Below, in pieces: positions 28,755 to 37,666 of a DNA stretch of 64,000 nt. The stretch is from positions 787,294 through 851,293 of the forward strand of contig NZ_LMDC01000012.1 of assembly GCF_001425705.1 (NCBI RefSeq). Direction: 5' to 3'. The notes beneath the pieces were generated by a model, which saw nothing but the letters and a program-made list of their open reading frames with translations, was not told where the DNA came from and did not search any database. Both the position numbers and the translations under genes were made by a program. This DNA comes from Pelomonas sp. Root1217. Lineage in GTDB: Bacteria > Pseudomonadota > Gammaproteobacteria > Burkholderiales > Burkholderiaceae_C. Each line of letters begins with the position of its first letter. Positions within the stretch are counted from its first letter, which is position 1.

Positions 28755-30614
28755 TCAAGCTGGCGATCCGTCCTCGTCTTCATACATGACCCAGCGGCCC
28801 TTGCCGGCGCGCTTGCCGGCCAGCATGGCCTGGTCGGCGCAGGTGATCAGCGTGTTGACGTCGCGCCCATGGCGCGGGTACATGGCCACGCCGATGCTGA
28901 TGCCCACCCGGGCCTCGCCGCCGCCCGGCAGGAGGACCGGCGCCTCGAAGGCGGTCAGCAGCCGGTTCAGCGCATGCCTTTCATCGTATAGGCCGTTGAG
29001 CTGGTTGAGCACCAGCACGAACTCATCGCCGCCGATGCGCGCCACCACGTCGTTGCCGCGCACACACGCGCTCAGGCGCTCGGCGGTGATGCGCAGCAGC
29101 GCGTCGCCGGCGTCATGGCCCTGGGCGTCGTTGACGGCCTTGAAGCCGTCCAGGTCCAGATAGCAAACCGCCAGCCAGCGGTCGTTGCGTTCAGCGTCGC
29201 GCAGCAGGAAGGCCAGGCGCTCGAACAGCAGCTGCCGGTTGGGCAGGCCGGTCAGCATGTCGTGGAAGGCCAGGTGGCGAGCCTGCTCCTCGCTGTGCTT
29301 GATGGCCGTGATGTCCAGCATCAGCCACAGCGACTCGCCGTCCGGCAGTGCCGTGCCGCTCAGGTCGATCCAGACCGGGCTGCCATCCTTGCGCCGCATG
29401 CGCAGCTGCGTGCGGTAGCGGTACGGCGCCTCCAGGCGCTGGTGTGCGCGGCCGACCTCGGCGTAGGACTCCTCGTCGAGGTAGAGCAACCGCGAGGACT
29501 GGCCGCTCAGCTCGCCAGGTTCGTAGCCGAACAGCCGGTCCAGGGCGGCGTTGTGCCAGACCTCGGTGCGGCCGCGCAGCCTGACCATCGCCACCAGCTC
29601 GTTGTCCAGCAATGCGCCCCGCTCGGCGGCCAGAAGTTCGACGCGGCGGCGCTCCTGCACCTGCCGGGCCTGGGCGCGGTAGATGAAGACCGAGAACGCG
29701 ACCAGCAGCGCCTCCAGCAGCAACAGCAGCGCGGCCAGCACGCCGACCTCCCGGCGCCAGCCGGCATAGAAGTCCTCGGTGGCCAAGCCGGCCAGCATCA
29801 GCATCGGGTAGTCGGGCACGGCCTCGTAGGCGGTGGCGCGTTCCACGCCATCCAGCGCCGTGCGTGTGACGAAGCTGCCCTGCCTCGGGTTCGCGGCCAG
29901 TGCCGCGCGCAGCTGTTCGGACACCCGGGTCGCGCCGGTGCCGGCCTCGGGGTTGGCATCCAGCGGTGAATACCGCGCGACCAGCTGCAGCGAGCTGGAG
30001 CGCAGCGTCACGGCCCCCTGGGCGCCGACGTTGGCGCGCTTGAATTCGTCCCGGAAGCGCTCCGTCTTGATGCTGGCGTAGACCACGCCCATGAAGCGGC
30101 CGTCCGCGGCGATGCGGGCGCGTGCCAGGACCAGGCCCCAGCCGCCGATGATGCGCCCGCGCTGCGGCTCGGAAACGACCGTGCGCGTCGGGTCGGCCTG
30201 GGCCGCGCGGAAATAGTCGCGGTCGGCCATGGACACGGCCGGCCTGTCGCCAGGGTTGAGCACCAGGCCGTTGGCATCGGTCACGCGCAGCGCATCGATG
30301 GTGGGCACCAGGGCCCGCTGCTCCTCGGCAATGCGCGCGATCTCGCGAAGATCTGCCCCCTTGGCCTGCAGCTCATCCAGCCGCTTCAGCAAGGACTGCA
30401 GGCTGTTGTCCACCAGCTTGAAGCCCGCGCTGACGTTCTGGCCCAGCGTGTGTGCCAGATTGGCCGCCGTCTGGCGCGCCCGCGCCTCATGGGTCTGCTG
30501 GCTGGCATAGGCGACCCGCAGCGCGACCAGGACAACCATCGCCAGGATGACGAGGTTGCCGAGGATCAAGTAACGCTTGAAGCGCAGCAGGCTTGCGGAG
30601 ATTCGCCAGGGCAT
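28755..30614 (-). CDS. membrane diguanylate cyclase with periplasmic sensor, PAS and GGDEF domains
   Basis: The 619-aa protein has a membrane helix at about 15-40, an extracytoplasmic Cache-like sensor (about 45-290; VDNSLQSLLKRLDELQ, MADRDYFRAAQADPTRTVVSEP), a second membrane helix at about 295-320, a PAS domain (about 350-450) and a GGDEF domain (about 455-619). The active-site loop is RIGGDEFVLVL, so it should make cyclic di-GMP. No EAL domain is present. The autoinhibitory RxxD upstream of GGDEF is not evident. It stands alone, facing the sigma/anti-sigma operon. Confidence 0.9.
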   Translation of the reverse strand: MPWRISASLLRFKRYLILGNLVILAMVVLVALRVAYASQQTHEARARQTAANLAHTLGQNVSAGFKLVDNSLQSLLKRLDELQAKGADLREIARIAEEQRALVPTIDALRVTDANGLVLNPGDRPAVSMADRDYFRAAQADPTRTVVSEPQRGRIIGGWGLVLARARIAADGRFMGVVYASIKTERFRDEFKRANVGAQGAVTLRSSSLQLVARYSPLDANPEAGTGATRVSEQLRAALAANPRQGSFVTRTALDGVERATAYEAVPDYPMLMLAGLATEDFYAGWRREVGVLAALLLLLEALLVAFSVFIYRAQARQVQERRRVELLAAERGALLDNELVAMVRLRGRTEVWHNAALDRLFGYEPGELSGQSSRLLYLDEESYAEVGRAHQRLEAPYRYRTQLRMRRKDGSPVWIDLSGTALPDGESLWLMLDITAIKHSEEQARHLAFHDMLTGLPNRQLLFERLAFLLRDAERNDRWLAVCYLDLDGFKAVNDAQGHDAGDALLRITAERLSACVRGNDVVARIGGDEFVLVLNQLNGLYDERHALNRLLTAFEAPVLLPGGGEARVGISIGVAMYPRHGRDVNTLITCADQAMLAGKRAGKGRWVMYEDEDGSPA

Positions 30615-30687
30615 GGAAGGCCAAGTCAGGGGTTGGCATGTGGTTTGCCCGCCCCGGCTGTCCCATGCTAGCCCAGCCGCGGTGCTT

Positions 30688-31284
30688 TCAGTGCCAGCCC
30701 GCGTCGCGCGCGGCGCGCTCCTGATCGGCATTGAGGGCCTCGCCGGCGATGAGGCCGTCCACCGCAGCCAGCACGGTGGGTGGCAGGGCGGTGGCGGCCT
30801 GGCGCATGCCGGTGCCGGGCGTGGCCGCCACGGCCGTGGCCTGCTGCAAGGCCCAGGCGCCGTCGCCGTCGCGGCAGGCCAGGCCGGCCGAGGCTGGCGT
30901 CGAGAAGCTGCGGCAGTAGCGGCCGTCCCTGGCCTTGAAGCTGACCTGGACCGCCACCGCACCGCCTGGTGCACTGGCAAGCTGGCGATCCAGTGCCTGG
31001 GCGATGGCGCCGGTGGCGACCAGGCGGTTCTCGTCGGTCGCGCCGGGTGGCGTCAGGCGGGTGCCGATCAGCGTGCCCAGCAGCAGCGTCGCGGCCATGC
31101 CGCCCCAGGCAGCCCAGCTGGACATGGCACGCCGGGCGCGCACGGCGCCGAGATCCACGACCGGGGCGGCAGGTTCGGCCAGCAGGGCCTTGAGCCGCTC
31201 CGGCACAGGCTCCTTCAGCACGCCGTCAAAGGCGGCGGCCAGGCGGCGGCGCTCGGCTTTCAGTTGATCCTCGTTCATGTTCAT
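30688..31284 (-). CDS. anti-sigma factor, single-pass membrane protein
   Basis: The 198-aa protein has a cytoplasmic charged N-terminus (residues 1-75), one membrane segment (SSWAAWGGMAATLLLGTLIG) and a periplasmic domain with two Cys (GRYCRSFS and GLACRDGD). It follows the ECF sigma gene with ATGA overlap. ATG 31284 is preferred because GGGAGAG precedes it; a GTG two codons earlier is possible. No zinc motif is seen. The pair is divergent from a subtilase gene that may be its target. Confidence 0.8.
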   Translation of the reverse strand: MNMNEDQLKAERRRLAAAFDGVLKEPVPERLKALLAEPAAPVVDLGAVRARRAMSSWAAWGGMAATLLLGTLIGTRLTPPGATDENRLVATGAIAQALDRQLASAPGGAVAVQVSFKARDGRYCRSFSTPASAGLACRDGDGAWALQQATAVAATPGTGMRQAATALPPTVLAAVDGLIAGEALNADQERAARDAGWH

Positions 31285-31778
31285 GGCCACTCTCCCAGCA
31301 GTTCCTGCAGCGCCTCGCGGGCGCGGGCAACGCGGCTCGTCACGGTGCCGACCGGCACGCCCAGCGTCTCGGCGGCTTCCTGATAGCTCAAGCCCTCGAC
31401 CAGCACCAGGCCGACCACCGTGCGGTGCTCGTCGCTGAGCCTGGCCACGGCGTTGCGCACCAGAATGGCGTCGAGCGGCGCGCCCGTCGTGGCGCCGTCG
31501 CCGACGTGCTCGCCTTCCTCTTCGGGCAGGAAGGTCTGGCCGCGCCGTTCGCGGGCCCTCAGTTCATCGATCCAGGCGTTCTGCATGATTCTGAACATCC
31601 AGCTGTCCAGACGCGTTCCAGGCGTCCACTGGTCGGTGCGGGTCAGCGCCTTCTCGATGGCGACCTGCACGAGGTCGTCGGCGTCTTCGCGGGAGTGGGC
31701 CAGCGTCCTGCCGAAACGGCGCAGCCGTGGCAGCAGTTCGGCGATCGCCTGGCGAAGTTCGGGAAGGGTTTCGGGCAT
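31281..31778 (-). CDS. ECF-type RNA polymerase sigma factor
   Basis: The 165-aa sigma factor has region 2 (LLPRLRRFGRTLAHSREDADDLVQVAIEKALTR, LDSWMFRIMQNAWIDELRARERR) and region 4 (LSDEHRTVVGLVLVEGLSYQEAAETLGVPVGTVTSRVARAREAL). It is compact and typical of EcfG/RpoE-like regulators with a dedicated anti-sigma. The start is chosen at MPETLPELRQAI. A 78-bp gap separates it from the divergent protease gene. Confidence 0.92.
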   Translation of the reverse strand: MPETLPELRQAIAELLPRLRRFGRTLAHSREDADDLVQVAIEKALTRTDQWTPGTRLDSWMFRIMQNAWIDELRARERRGQTFLPEEEGEHVGDGATTGAPLDAILVRNAVARLSDEHRTVVGLVLVEGLSYQEAAETLGVPVGTVTSRVARAREALQELLGEWP

Positions 31779-31856
31779 CGATACACGGACAACGGGCGAG
31801 GCATGGATTTTCTTCCCTCCGTCGCTCGTTATCCTCAAGAAAGCTGCTTCGACACC

Positions 31857-33149
31857 ATGAAACCCCTTCTCGCCCTGACCCTCGCCGCCCTGACCGTGCC
31901 CGCCCAGGCCCAGCTGCGCCTGCCGCAACTGCCGGGCGTGTCGCGCCTGCCCGGTGTGGTGGACCGTGTGGTGGACCGCGTCGTGCAACCCCTGCCCGAG
32001 CTGTTGTCGTCCACCACGCAGCTGGTGGACCTGCGCGCGACGACGGTGCGCGACCTGCTGCAGCGGCACCCGGACGTCATCGAGGCCGACCCGCGCGGCG
32101 AGCTGATCCGCCGGCGTGAACTCGTGCTGCTGTCGCCCAGCGAGGCCGCCTTGGCCGCGGCGGCGGCCCTGGGCCTCGTCAAGCTGCGCGAGGAGGCCTG
32201 GCCTGAGCTGGAACTTCGCGAGGTCGTGCTGAGCGTACCTGCGGGACTGGGCACGGCCGAGGCGCTCGAGAAGCTGCGTGCGACCCAGCCGGACCTGCAG
32301 GCTGACTTCAACCACCTCTATGCCCGCAGCGGTGAGCTGGCTCCTGGCAGCGTGACCGCACCAACGCGACAGCAAGGCCCCGCACGCGTGGGCCTCATCG
32401 ACGGCGGCGTGGACCGCCGGCATGCGGCCCTGCGTCACGCGGCTGGCGGCAGCTTCGGCTGCGGCGGCAGCGCCGTGCCGAGCGAACACGGCACGGCGGT
32501 CGCCTCCTTGCTGGTCGGCCGCGACCGCGGCTTTGCGGGCGCGGCCGTGAAGGCGGAGCTCTTCGCCGCCGACGTCTATTGCGACAAGCCCGACGGCGGC
32601 TCGGCCGAAGAGGTCGTGCGCGCGCTGGCCTGGATGGCACGCGAGCGGGTCGCGGTGATCAACCTCAGCCTGGTCGGGCCGCAGAACCGGCTGCTGGAAC
32701 AGGGCGTCGCGGCCCTGGTCAAGCGCGGCCATCTGCTGGTCGCGGCGGTCGGCAACGACGGCCCAGCCGCGCCGCCGCTGTTCCCGGCGTCCTATGCCGG
32801 CGTCATCGGCGTGACCGGTGTGAACCCGTCGCGCCGCGTGCTGCCCGAGGCGGCGCAGGGGCCGCAGGTGCTGCTGACGGCGCCGGGTGCCGATGTCGCC
32901 GTGGCACGCAGCGGCGGCGGCTATGGCATCGCGCGCGGCACCTCGTTTGCGGCACCGCTGGTGGCCGGCCTGCTCGCTGCGGAATTGCGCGAACCCGACC
33001 CGGCCGCCGCCGCCGCGGTACTGGAGCGCCTGGCCGCCTCAGCCACCGACCTGGGCGCGCCCGGACGGGATCCGGTCTATGGCCGCGGCCTCGTGGGCGA
33101 GGACCTGCGGGTGGTGCCCGAGCAGTTGCAGGCGCGCCAGGCGCGCTGA
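31857..33149 (+). CDS. secreted S8-family (subtilisin-like) serine protease
   Basis: The 430-aa protein has a signal peptide (MKPLLALTLAALTVPAQA), a propeptide-like region to about 170, and a subtilase domain. The triad is Asp in VGLIDGGVD, His in SEHGTAVASLL and Ser in RGTSFAAPLVAGLL; the oxyanion Asn is in AAVGNDGPAAPP. Four cysteine residues could form disulphides. It is divergent from an ECF sigma/anti-sigma pair, so it may be controlled by it or act in its release (inference). Confidence 0.88.
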   Translation: MKPLLALTLAALTVPAQAQLRLPQLPGVSRLPGVVDRVVDRVVQPLPELLSSTTQLVDLRATTVRDLLQRHPDVIEADPRGELIRRRELVLLSPSEAALAAAAALGLVKLREEAWPELELREVVLSVPAGLGTAEALEKLRATQPDLQADFNHLYARSGELAPGSVTAPTRQQGPARVGLIDGGVDRRHAALRHAAGGSFGCGGSAVPSEHGTAVASLLVGRDRGFAGAAVKAELFAADVYCDKPDGGSAEEVVRALAWMARERVAVINLSLVGPQNRLLEQGVAALVKRGHLLVAAVGNDGPAAPPLFPASYAGVIGVTGVNPSRRVLPEAAQGPQVLLTAPGADVAVARSGGGYGIARGTSFAAPLVAGLLAAELREPDPAAAAAVLERLAASATDLGAPGRDPVYGRGLVGEDLRVVPEQLQARQAR

Positions 33150-33258
33150 AACACAAGGTTGCATCTGGGCGGGGAAGGATGTCTGGGCGGTGGTCGTTGT
33201 CATCAGTGAAAGGGCCGGAATGGCTGGCTCTTCCGCAACAACCATCCGGAGATCCATC

Positions 33259-34059
33259 ATGTTTGCAACCCGTCGCACCCAAGTTCTTCGCACCACGCTG
33301 AGCATTGCCGCTGTTGCAGCCGGCCTGCTGGCTTCCAACGCTCACGCCGGCCTGCTTGGCGGTGGCGGCGGCCTCACCGGCGGCCTCACCGGCGGCTTGA
33401 CCGGCGGCCTGAACGGCGCGCTGTCGCCGCGCCAGCTCGACATTGGCGGCAGGGCCAACGGCTCGGCCAATGGTCAGGCTGACGGCTCCTTGATCAAGGG
33501 CACGGTCGACAAGACCAAGGGCGCCGTCGGCGGCGTCAAAGACACGGCGACCGCCAAGGCCGGCGACGTCAAGTCCACCGTGACGGACAAGGTGGGCGAG
33601 CTGAGGGCCGCTGGCGAAGGCGCCAAGGACTCGCTGGGCAGTGCTGCCGGCAACGTTTCGGGCAGCGCCGACGGCAGCGTCAGCGGTGCGCTGAATGGCA
33701 CGGCCAACGGCGTCAGCGGCAATCTGGCGGGCCAGGGCAGCGGCATGCTGAACGGCGCGCTGAAGCAGGGCGATACGCCCGCCGCGACGACGCCGGCAAC
33801 CCCGGCCGCCCCGGCCACCACGGCGCCGGTGACCCCTGCAGCGCCCACTGCATCCACGACGCCTGCCAAGCCGGCCTCGCCGCTGGCCTTGGGCGGCACG
33901 GCCAACGGGGGTGCCAGCAAGAATGAATTCGGCGGCAGCGCCAGCGGCCAGGCCGCCGGCCGCAATGCCCAGGCGGCAGGCAGTGCCTCGGCCAAGGCTT
34001 CGCGCACCGACCAGTCGCTGGCCGTGGACGGTTCCGCGAACGGCAGCGTCAAGCGCTGA
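33259..34059 (+). CDS. secreted low-complexity Gly/Ala/Ser/Thr-rich repeat protein
   Basis: The 266-aa product has a signal peptide ending in SNAHA, then GGLTGGLTGGLTGGL and several variants of (A/S)NGSANGQA. A middle segment resembles late-embryogenesis-type repeats (KDTATAKAGDVKSTVTDKVGEL), and a Thr/Pro/Ala linker follows. It is likely a disordered surface or periplasmic protein. No catalytic feature is visible. It follows the subtilase by about 110 bases and could be its substrate (speculative). Confidence 0.72.
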   Translation: MFATRRTQVLRTTLSIAAVAAGLLASNAHAGLLGGGGGLTGGLTGGLTGGLNGALSPRQLDIGGRANGSANGQADGSLIKGTVDKTKGAVGGVKDTATAKAGDVKSTVTDKVGELRAAGEGAKDSLGSAAGNVSGSADGSVSGALNGTANGVSGNLAGQGSGMLNGALKQGDTPAATTPATPAAPATTAPVTPAAPTASTTPAKPASPLALGGTANGGASKNEFGGSASGQAAGRNAQAAGSASAKASRTDQSLAVDGSANGSVKR

Positions 34060-34082
34060 TCGACCTCCGGCTTGAGCGGCAA

Positions 34083-34102
34083 GGGCGGCCTGCGGGCCGC
34101 CC
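34083..34102. terminator. bidirectional hairpin between converging genes
   Basis: GGGCGGCC (34083-34090) and GGCCGCCC (34095-34102) form a perfect 8-bp stem with loop TGCG. It lies between the repeat-protein gene and the last gene of the ABC operon, which converge here. No long U-tract is present. Confidence 0.55.
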
Positions 34103-34111
34103 GCGACGTTG

Positions 34112-34897
34112 TCAGCCGCGCCGCTTCAAGCGAACCAGGGCGATGCCGCTGCACAGCACCGTGAAGCCCAGTAGTACCGCGAAGGCGATCTCCGGCGAGA
34201 TCCAGCGGAACTTGTCAACGCCGCCCGCCGCGAAGACAAGCTGGTTGAGGTGGAACTGCGGCCAGAACGGCGCCTGGAAGTACATCGACTTGGGCAGCGG
34301 GAAGAACACGCCCGACAGGTAGAGCCCAGGCAGGTAGAGCAGGTGGGCATAGGCCGGTGCGGCGGAGCCACTGGCCAGCGCGCCGACCATCAGACCGAGG
34401 GCGCAGAACGGGATGGCACCGGCCACCAGCACGGCGCTCATGGCGGCGAGCTGGCCGACGCTCAATGCCGTCTGGCCGCTGACGGCAGTGACCACGAGCA
34501 GGGGCAGGTAGGCGATCAGGCCGGTCACGACGCCCGCCACGATCTTGGCCAGCAGCCAGGCACCCGGCGGCGCGGGCTGGGCGCGCTTGAGGGTCAGCAG
34601 CCCCTGCTCGCGTTCCATCGCGAGCGACGGACAGGTGGCGAACACGGCGGCCATGGTCACGGCCATCAACGAGAAGCCGGCGAACATGAAGCGCGCGGCG
34701 TCGGGGTCCTTGGCGGTCTGCTCGCCGGCCACCGCGAAGGCGAACAGCAGGTACAGCGCCACCGGCAGCACGAACATCGGCAGCGCAAAGGCCGGGGCGC
34801 GCAGCAGGCGCAGCAGTTCCAGGCGCATCTCGACGGCGTAGGGAGAGGCCCGACGCGGGGTCGGCGCGGGGTCCAGGCGATGGGTCAGTGTGGTCAT
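34112..34897 (-). CDS. ABC-2-type transporter permease
   Basis: The 261-aa protein has six membrane segments and the ABC-2 layout (LLRAPAFALPMFVLPVALYLLFAF, LLTLKRAQPAPPGAWLLAKIVAGVVTGLIAYLPLL, YLPGLYLSGVFFPLPKSM). The start overlaps the stop of the upstream fusion gene (ATGA 34894-34897). It is the last gene of the operon and should be the membrane partner of the ATPase half of that fusion. The exported substrate is unknown. Confidence 0.86.
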   Translation of the reverse strand: MTTLTHRLDPAPTPRRASPYAVEMRLELLRLLRAPAFALPMFVLPVALYLLFAFAVAGEQTAKDPDAARFMFAGFSLMAVTMAAVFATCPSLAMEREQGLLTLKRAQPAPPGAWLLAKIVAGVVTGLIAYLPLLVVTAVSGQTALSVGQLAAMSAVLVAGAIPFCALGLMVGALASGSAAPAYAHLLYLPGLYLSGVFFPLPKSMYFQAPFWPQFHLNQLVFAAGGVDKFRWISPEIAFAVLLGFTVLCSGIALVRLKRRG

Positions 34898-36987
34898 GCG
34901 GCCTCCTGGGTCAGTGCGTTGAAAGCATCGTTGAGCCCGGCCTGTTTCACCTCCAGGCGCGAGAGCCCGGCGTCGGCGGCGAGCAGGCGGCGCACCACCG
35001 TTTCGGCGTCGGTGGCAACGATGGCGAGCTGGTCGTGGTCGCAGCTGACATCCACCACGCCTGGCCACTGGCGCACGTCGCCTGGCACCAGCGAGGTCTC
35101 GCAGCGGATGTGGCGCCGCGACACCAGCGCGCGCATCTCGGCCACGCTGCCCGAGGCGATGACGCGCCCCTTGCCGAGCACGGCGACGCGGGTCGCCAGC
35201 GCCTCGGCTTCTTCCAGGTAGTGCGTCGTCAGCAGGATGGAGCAGCCCTCGCGCAGCAGCGCGCGGATGTTGGCCCACATCAGCTCGCGGGCCTGGATGT
35301 CGAGGCCGACGGTCGGTTCGTCCAGGAACAGCACCTTCGGCCGGCCGCAGATCGCGATGGCGAACTGCACCTGGCGCTTCTGGCCGCCGGACAGCTTGCC
35401 GTAGGGGCGGCTGGCGAGCGCGGTGATGCCGGCGCGCTCCATCGTGTCCTTCACGCTCAGCGGCTGCGGGTAGTAGCTGGCTGACAGGGCGACCAGTTCG
35501 TGCACCCGCAGATCCTTGGGCAGCTCGACGTCCTGCATCATGACGCCCAGCCCCTGGCGCCGTGCGATCTCCTGCGGCGCGCCGCCGAGCAGGCGCACGA
35601 TGCCGGCGTCGGCGTCGTGCAGGCCCAGCCACAGCGAGATCGCCGTGGACTTGCCGGCGCCGTTGGGGCCGAGCAGCGCGAGCAGTTCGCCGCGCCTGAG
35701 CTGCAGGTCGACGCTGCTGAGCGCCTCCAGCTTGCCGTAGCGCTTGGACACGCCGCGCAGCGACGCGACGACGTCATCCAGCACCGCTTCTTCGGCCGGG
35801 GCCGCGACGGCACGGCGGGGATAGGCCCGGCCGTTGAGCAGCTTGCCGATGACGGTCGAGCGCACCCCCCAGTGGTAGCTCAGGAACAGCAGCGCCAGGC
35901 TGGTGGCGACGATGAAGGGGTACTTCAGGCTCCAGTGCAGCGGCCAGTCGCCCACCCAGACCTGCAGGGCTGCTACCACCGGCAGATGGGCCAGGTAGAT
36001 CCAGTAGGACGCATCGGCGACGTAGCGCAAGGCCGGGCTGTGGGCGGACAGGAAGCGCAGCGCGGCGCCCGTGATGGCGAAGCTCCAGCACCAGGCGGAG
36101 GCGACGAAGGCCAGCGTGAAGATCAGTTTGGGCTGATCGGGCATGCCGAAGACCGGCTGGGTCTTGAGCACGTAGAGGCACACGGCCGACGACGCAAGGG
36201 CCAGCGCCAGATGCGGCAGCCAGCGTTCGCGCAGCGCCGCCAGCGCCCCCGGCGCGCGCTGCACCAGCCAGCCGAAGGCCAAGGCGGTGCCATAACCCAC
36301 GGTGGCAGGCAGCTGCGGGATCAACGACTGGTCGGGCGTGGGAATGCCGGCCCAGGGCATCCACATCGGCAGCGCCAGCAGGCTGGACGCCAGCGGCAGG
36401 CCGAGCAGCAGCGCGCCGGCGGGCCAGCGCAGAGCGCCCGTCGTGAGGCGGTCCACGAGACCGCGCAAGCGTTGCTGCCGGTCCAGGCGGGCGACGACGC
36501 TGCGCACCAGCAGGGCGCCGGCGTACAGCCAAAGAAGCTGGTACAGGAACCACAGGTGGAACAGCGGCAGGGCGCCCAGGGCCTTGGGCATCTCCGGCGG
36601 CGCCGGTGGCGCGCCGTGGAAGACCTTCTGCATGCCCCAGCCCCACACGGCAATGATGGCGACGAACAGCAGCGGCCAGCCGACGACCAGGGGCACCGCG
36701 ACGCGCTTGCCGCGATGGCCCCAGAAGCCCGCGGTGCCCAGGCGCTGGTGCAGCAGCCGCGCGAAGTAGCCGGCGATGAAGAAGAACAGCGTCATGCGAA
36801 AGCTGTGCGCCACGAAGCTCGCGTCCGCCAGGAAGGCGCTGGGCGAGTTGTCGTTCATCGCCCACAGGCCCGGTGGCATGCCGGGGATGAAGGACAGCAT
36901 CGCGTGGAAGGCCACGCCCAGCAAAAGGGCAAAGCTCCGCACTGCGTCGAGGGCGTGCAGCCTCTCGCCGTTGGGTTGGGTGGGCAT
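34894..36987 (-). CDS. acyltransferase-3 membrane domain fused to an ABC transporter ATPase
   Basis: This 697-aa protein joins two normally separate families. Residues 1-395 are an integral membrane acyltransferase (OafA/OpgC type) with about 10 helices and the family motif around D14, R17 and H28 (LDAVRSFALLLGVAFHAM). Residues 405-697 are a complete ABC ATPase with Walker A GPNGAGKST (440-448), signature LSGGQ (532-536), Walker B VLFLDEPT (552-559) and the switch His in TTHYLEEAE. The frame is uninterrupted across the junction. An ABC-2 permease follows with ATGA overlap, and another is upstream, so the protein may couple acylation of an envelope compound to its transport (inference). Confidence 0.88.
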   Translation of the reverse strand: MPTQPNGERLHALDAVRSFALLLGVAFHAMLSFIPGMPPGLWAMNDNSPSAFLADASFVAHSFRMTLFFFIAGYFARLLHQRLGTAGFWGHRGKRVAVPLVVGWPLLFVAIIAVWGWGMQKVFHGAPPAPPEMPKALGALPLFHLWFLYQLLWLYAGALLVRSVVARLDRQQRLRGLVDRLTTGALRWPAGALLLGLPLASSLLALPMWMPWAGIPTPDQSLIPQLPATVGYGTALAFGWLVQRAPGALAALRERWLPHLALALASSAVCLYVLKTQPVFGMPDQPKLIFTLAFVASAWCWSFAITGAALRFLSAHSPALRYVADASYWIYLAHLPVVAALQVWVGDWPLHWSLKYPFIVATSLALLFLSYHWGVRSTVIGKLLNGRAYPRRAVAAPAEEAVLDDVVASLRGVSKRYGKLEALSSVDLQLRRGELLALLGPNGAGKSTAISLWLGLHDADAGIVRLLGGAPQEIARRQGLGVMMQDVELPKDLRVHELVALSASYYPQPLSVKDTMERAGITALASRPYGKLSGGQKRQVQFAIAICGRPKVLFLDEPTVGLDIQARELMWANIRALLREGCSILLTTHYLEEAEALATRVAVLGKGRVIASGSVAEMRALVSRRHIRCETSLVPGDVRQWPGVVDVSCDHDQLAIVATDAETVVRRLLAADAGLSRLEVKQAGLNDAFNALTQEAA

Positions 36988-36997
36988 GGAAATCTCC

Positions 36998-37666
36998 CTA
37001 GAGGAAGTCGCGCCGTCGTGCGGCGCTGAACAGGGGCAGGGACAGGGCGAGGAGGGTGAGCGCCGCTTCGGCGGCCAGCAGTTGCCAGAACGTGGCGTTC
37101 CAGACCGGGGTGGCGGCGAGCATGTACTGCCCCACTGCCGGAATGCGGCCGACGCCCATCATGAAGAGGGACACCGACATGTTGGTGAGGATGACGACGC
37201 CGCCCATGGCAGCCTCGGAGTGGATGTGCAGCGCGGCGCACAGCACCAGCGCGAAGTTCAGCAGCAGGAAGGCGCACAGCAGCGCGGCGTAGGGCAGCAG
37301 GCCGTCGGCGATGCCCGGCATGGCGAGGATCAGCGCGACGGCGCCGGCGCTCAGCAGCGCCCAGGGCAGCAGGAAGCACACGAGCAGGCCGAGAAGCTTG
37401 GCGCGCACGTAGTCGCCCGGCGACAGCGGCAGGCTCAGCATGAACAGCAGCGAACGGTCCTTGCGTTCGGAGGCCACGCCGAACAGCGCCAGCATGACGC
37501 CCAGCGCGATGATGGCCGTCAGCCAGACGATGAAGCCGATGTTGAAGCCGATCTCGCCGCTGGCCGCGGTCACGAGGCCGGCGTAGCCGGCAGCGGTGGC
37601 GCCCACCAGCAGCCAGCGGTAGAGATACAGCTCCTTGGCGACGAGCTTGCGGGTGATGGCGTTCAT
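36998..37666 (-). CDS. ABC-2-like membrane subunit of the GntR-controlled transporter
   Basis: The 222-aa protein has six hydrophobic segments and a soluble N-terminus (NAITRKLVAKELYLYRWLL). The motif ASERKDRSLLFMLSLPLSPGDYVRAKLLG is typical of ABC-2 permeases of the YtrC/D and YhfA type. It is coupled to the upstream ATPase gene (ATGA 37663-37666), so those two form one transporter. The fusion gene starts 10 bases after its stop. Confidence 0.82.
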   Translation of the reverse strand: MNAITRKLVAKELYLYRWLLVGATAAGYAGLVTAASGEIGFNIGFIVWLTAIIALGVMLALFGVASERKDRSLLFMLSLPLSPGDYVRAKLLGLLVCFLLPWALLSAGAVALILAMPGIADGLLPYAALLCAFLLLNFALVLCAALHIHSEAAMGGVVILTNMSVSLFMMGVGRIPAVGQYMLAATPVWNATFWQLLAAEAALTLLALSLPLFSAARRRDFL

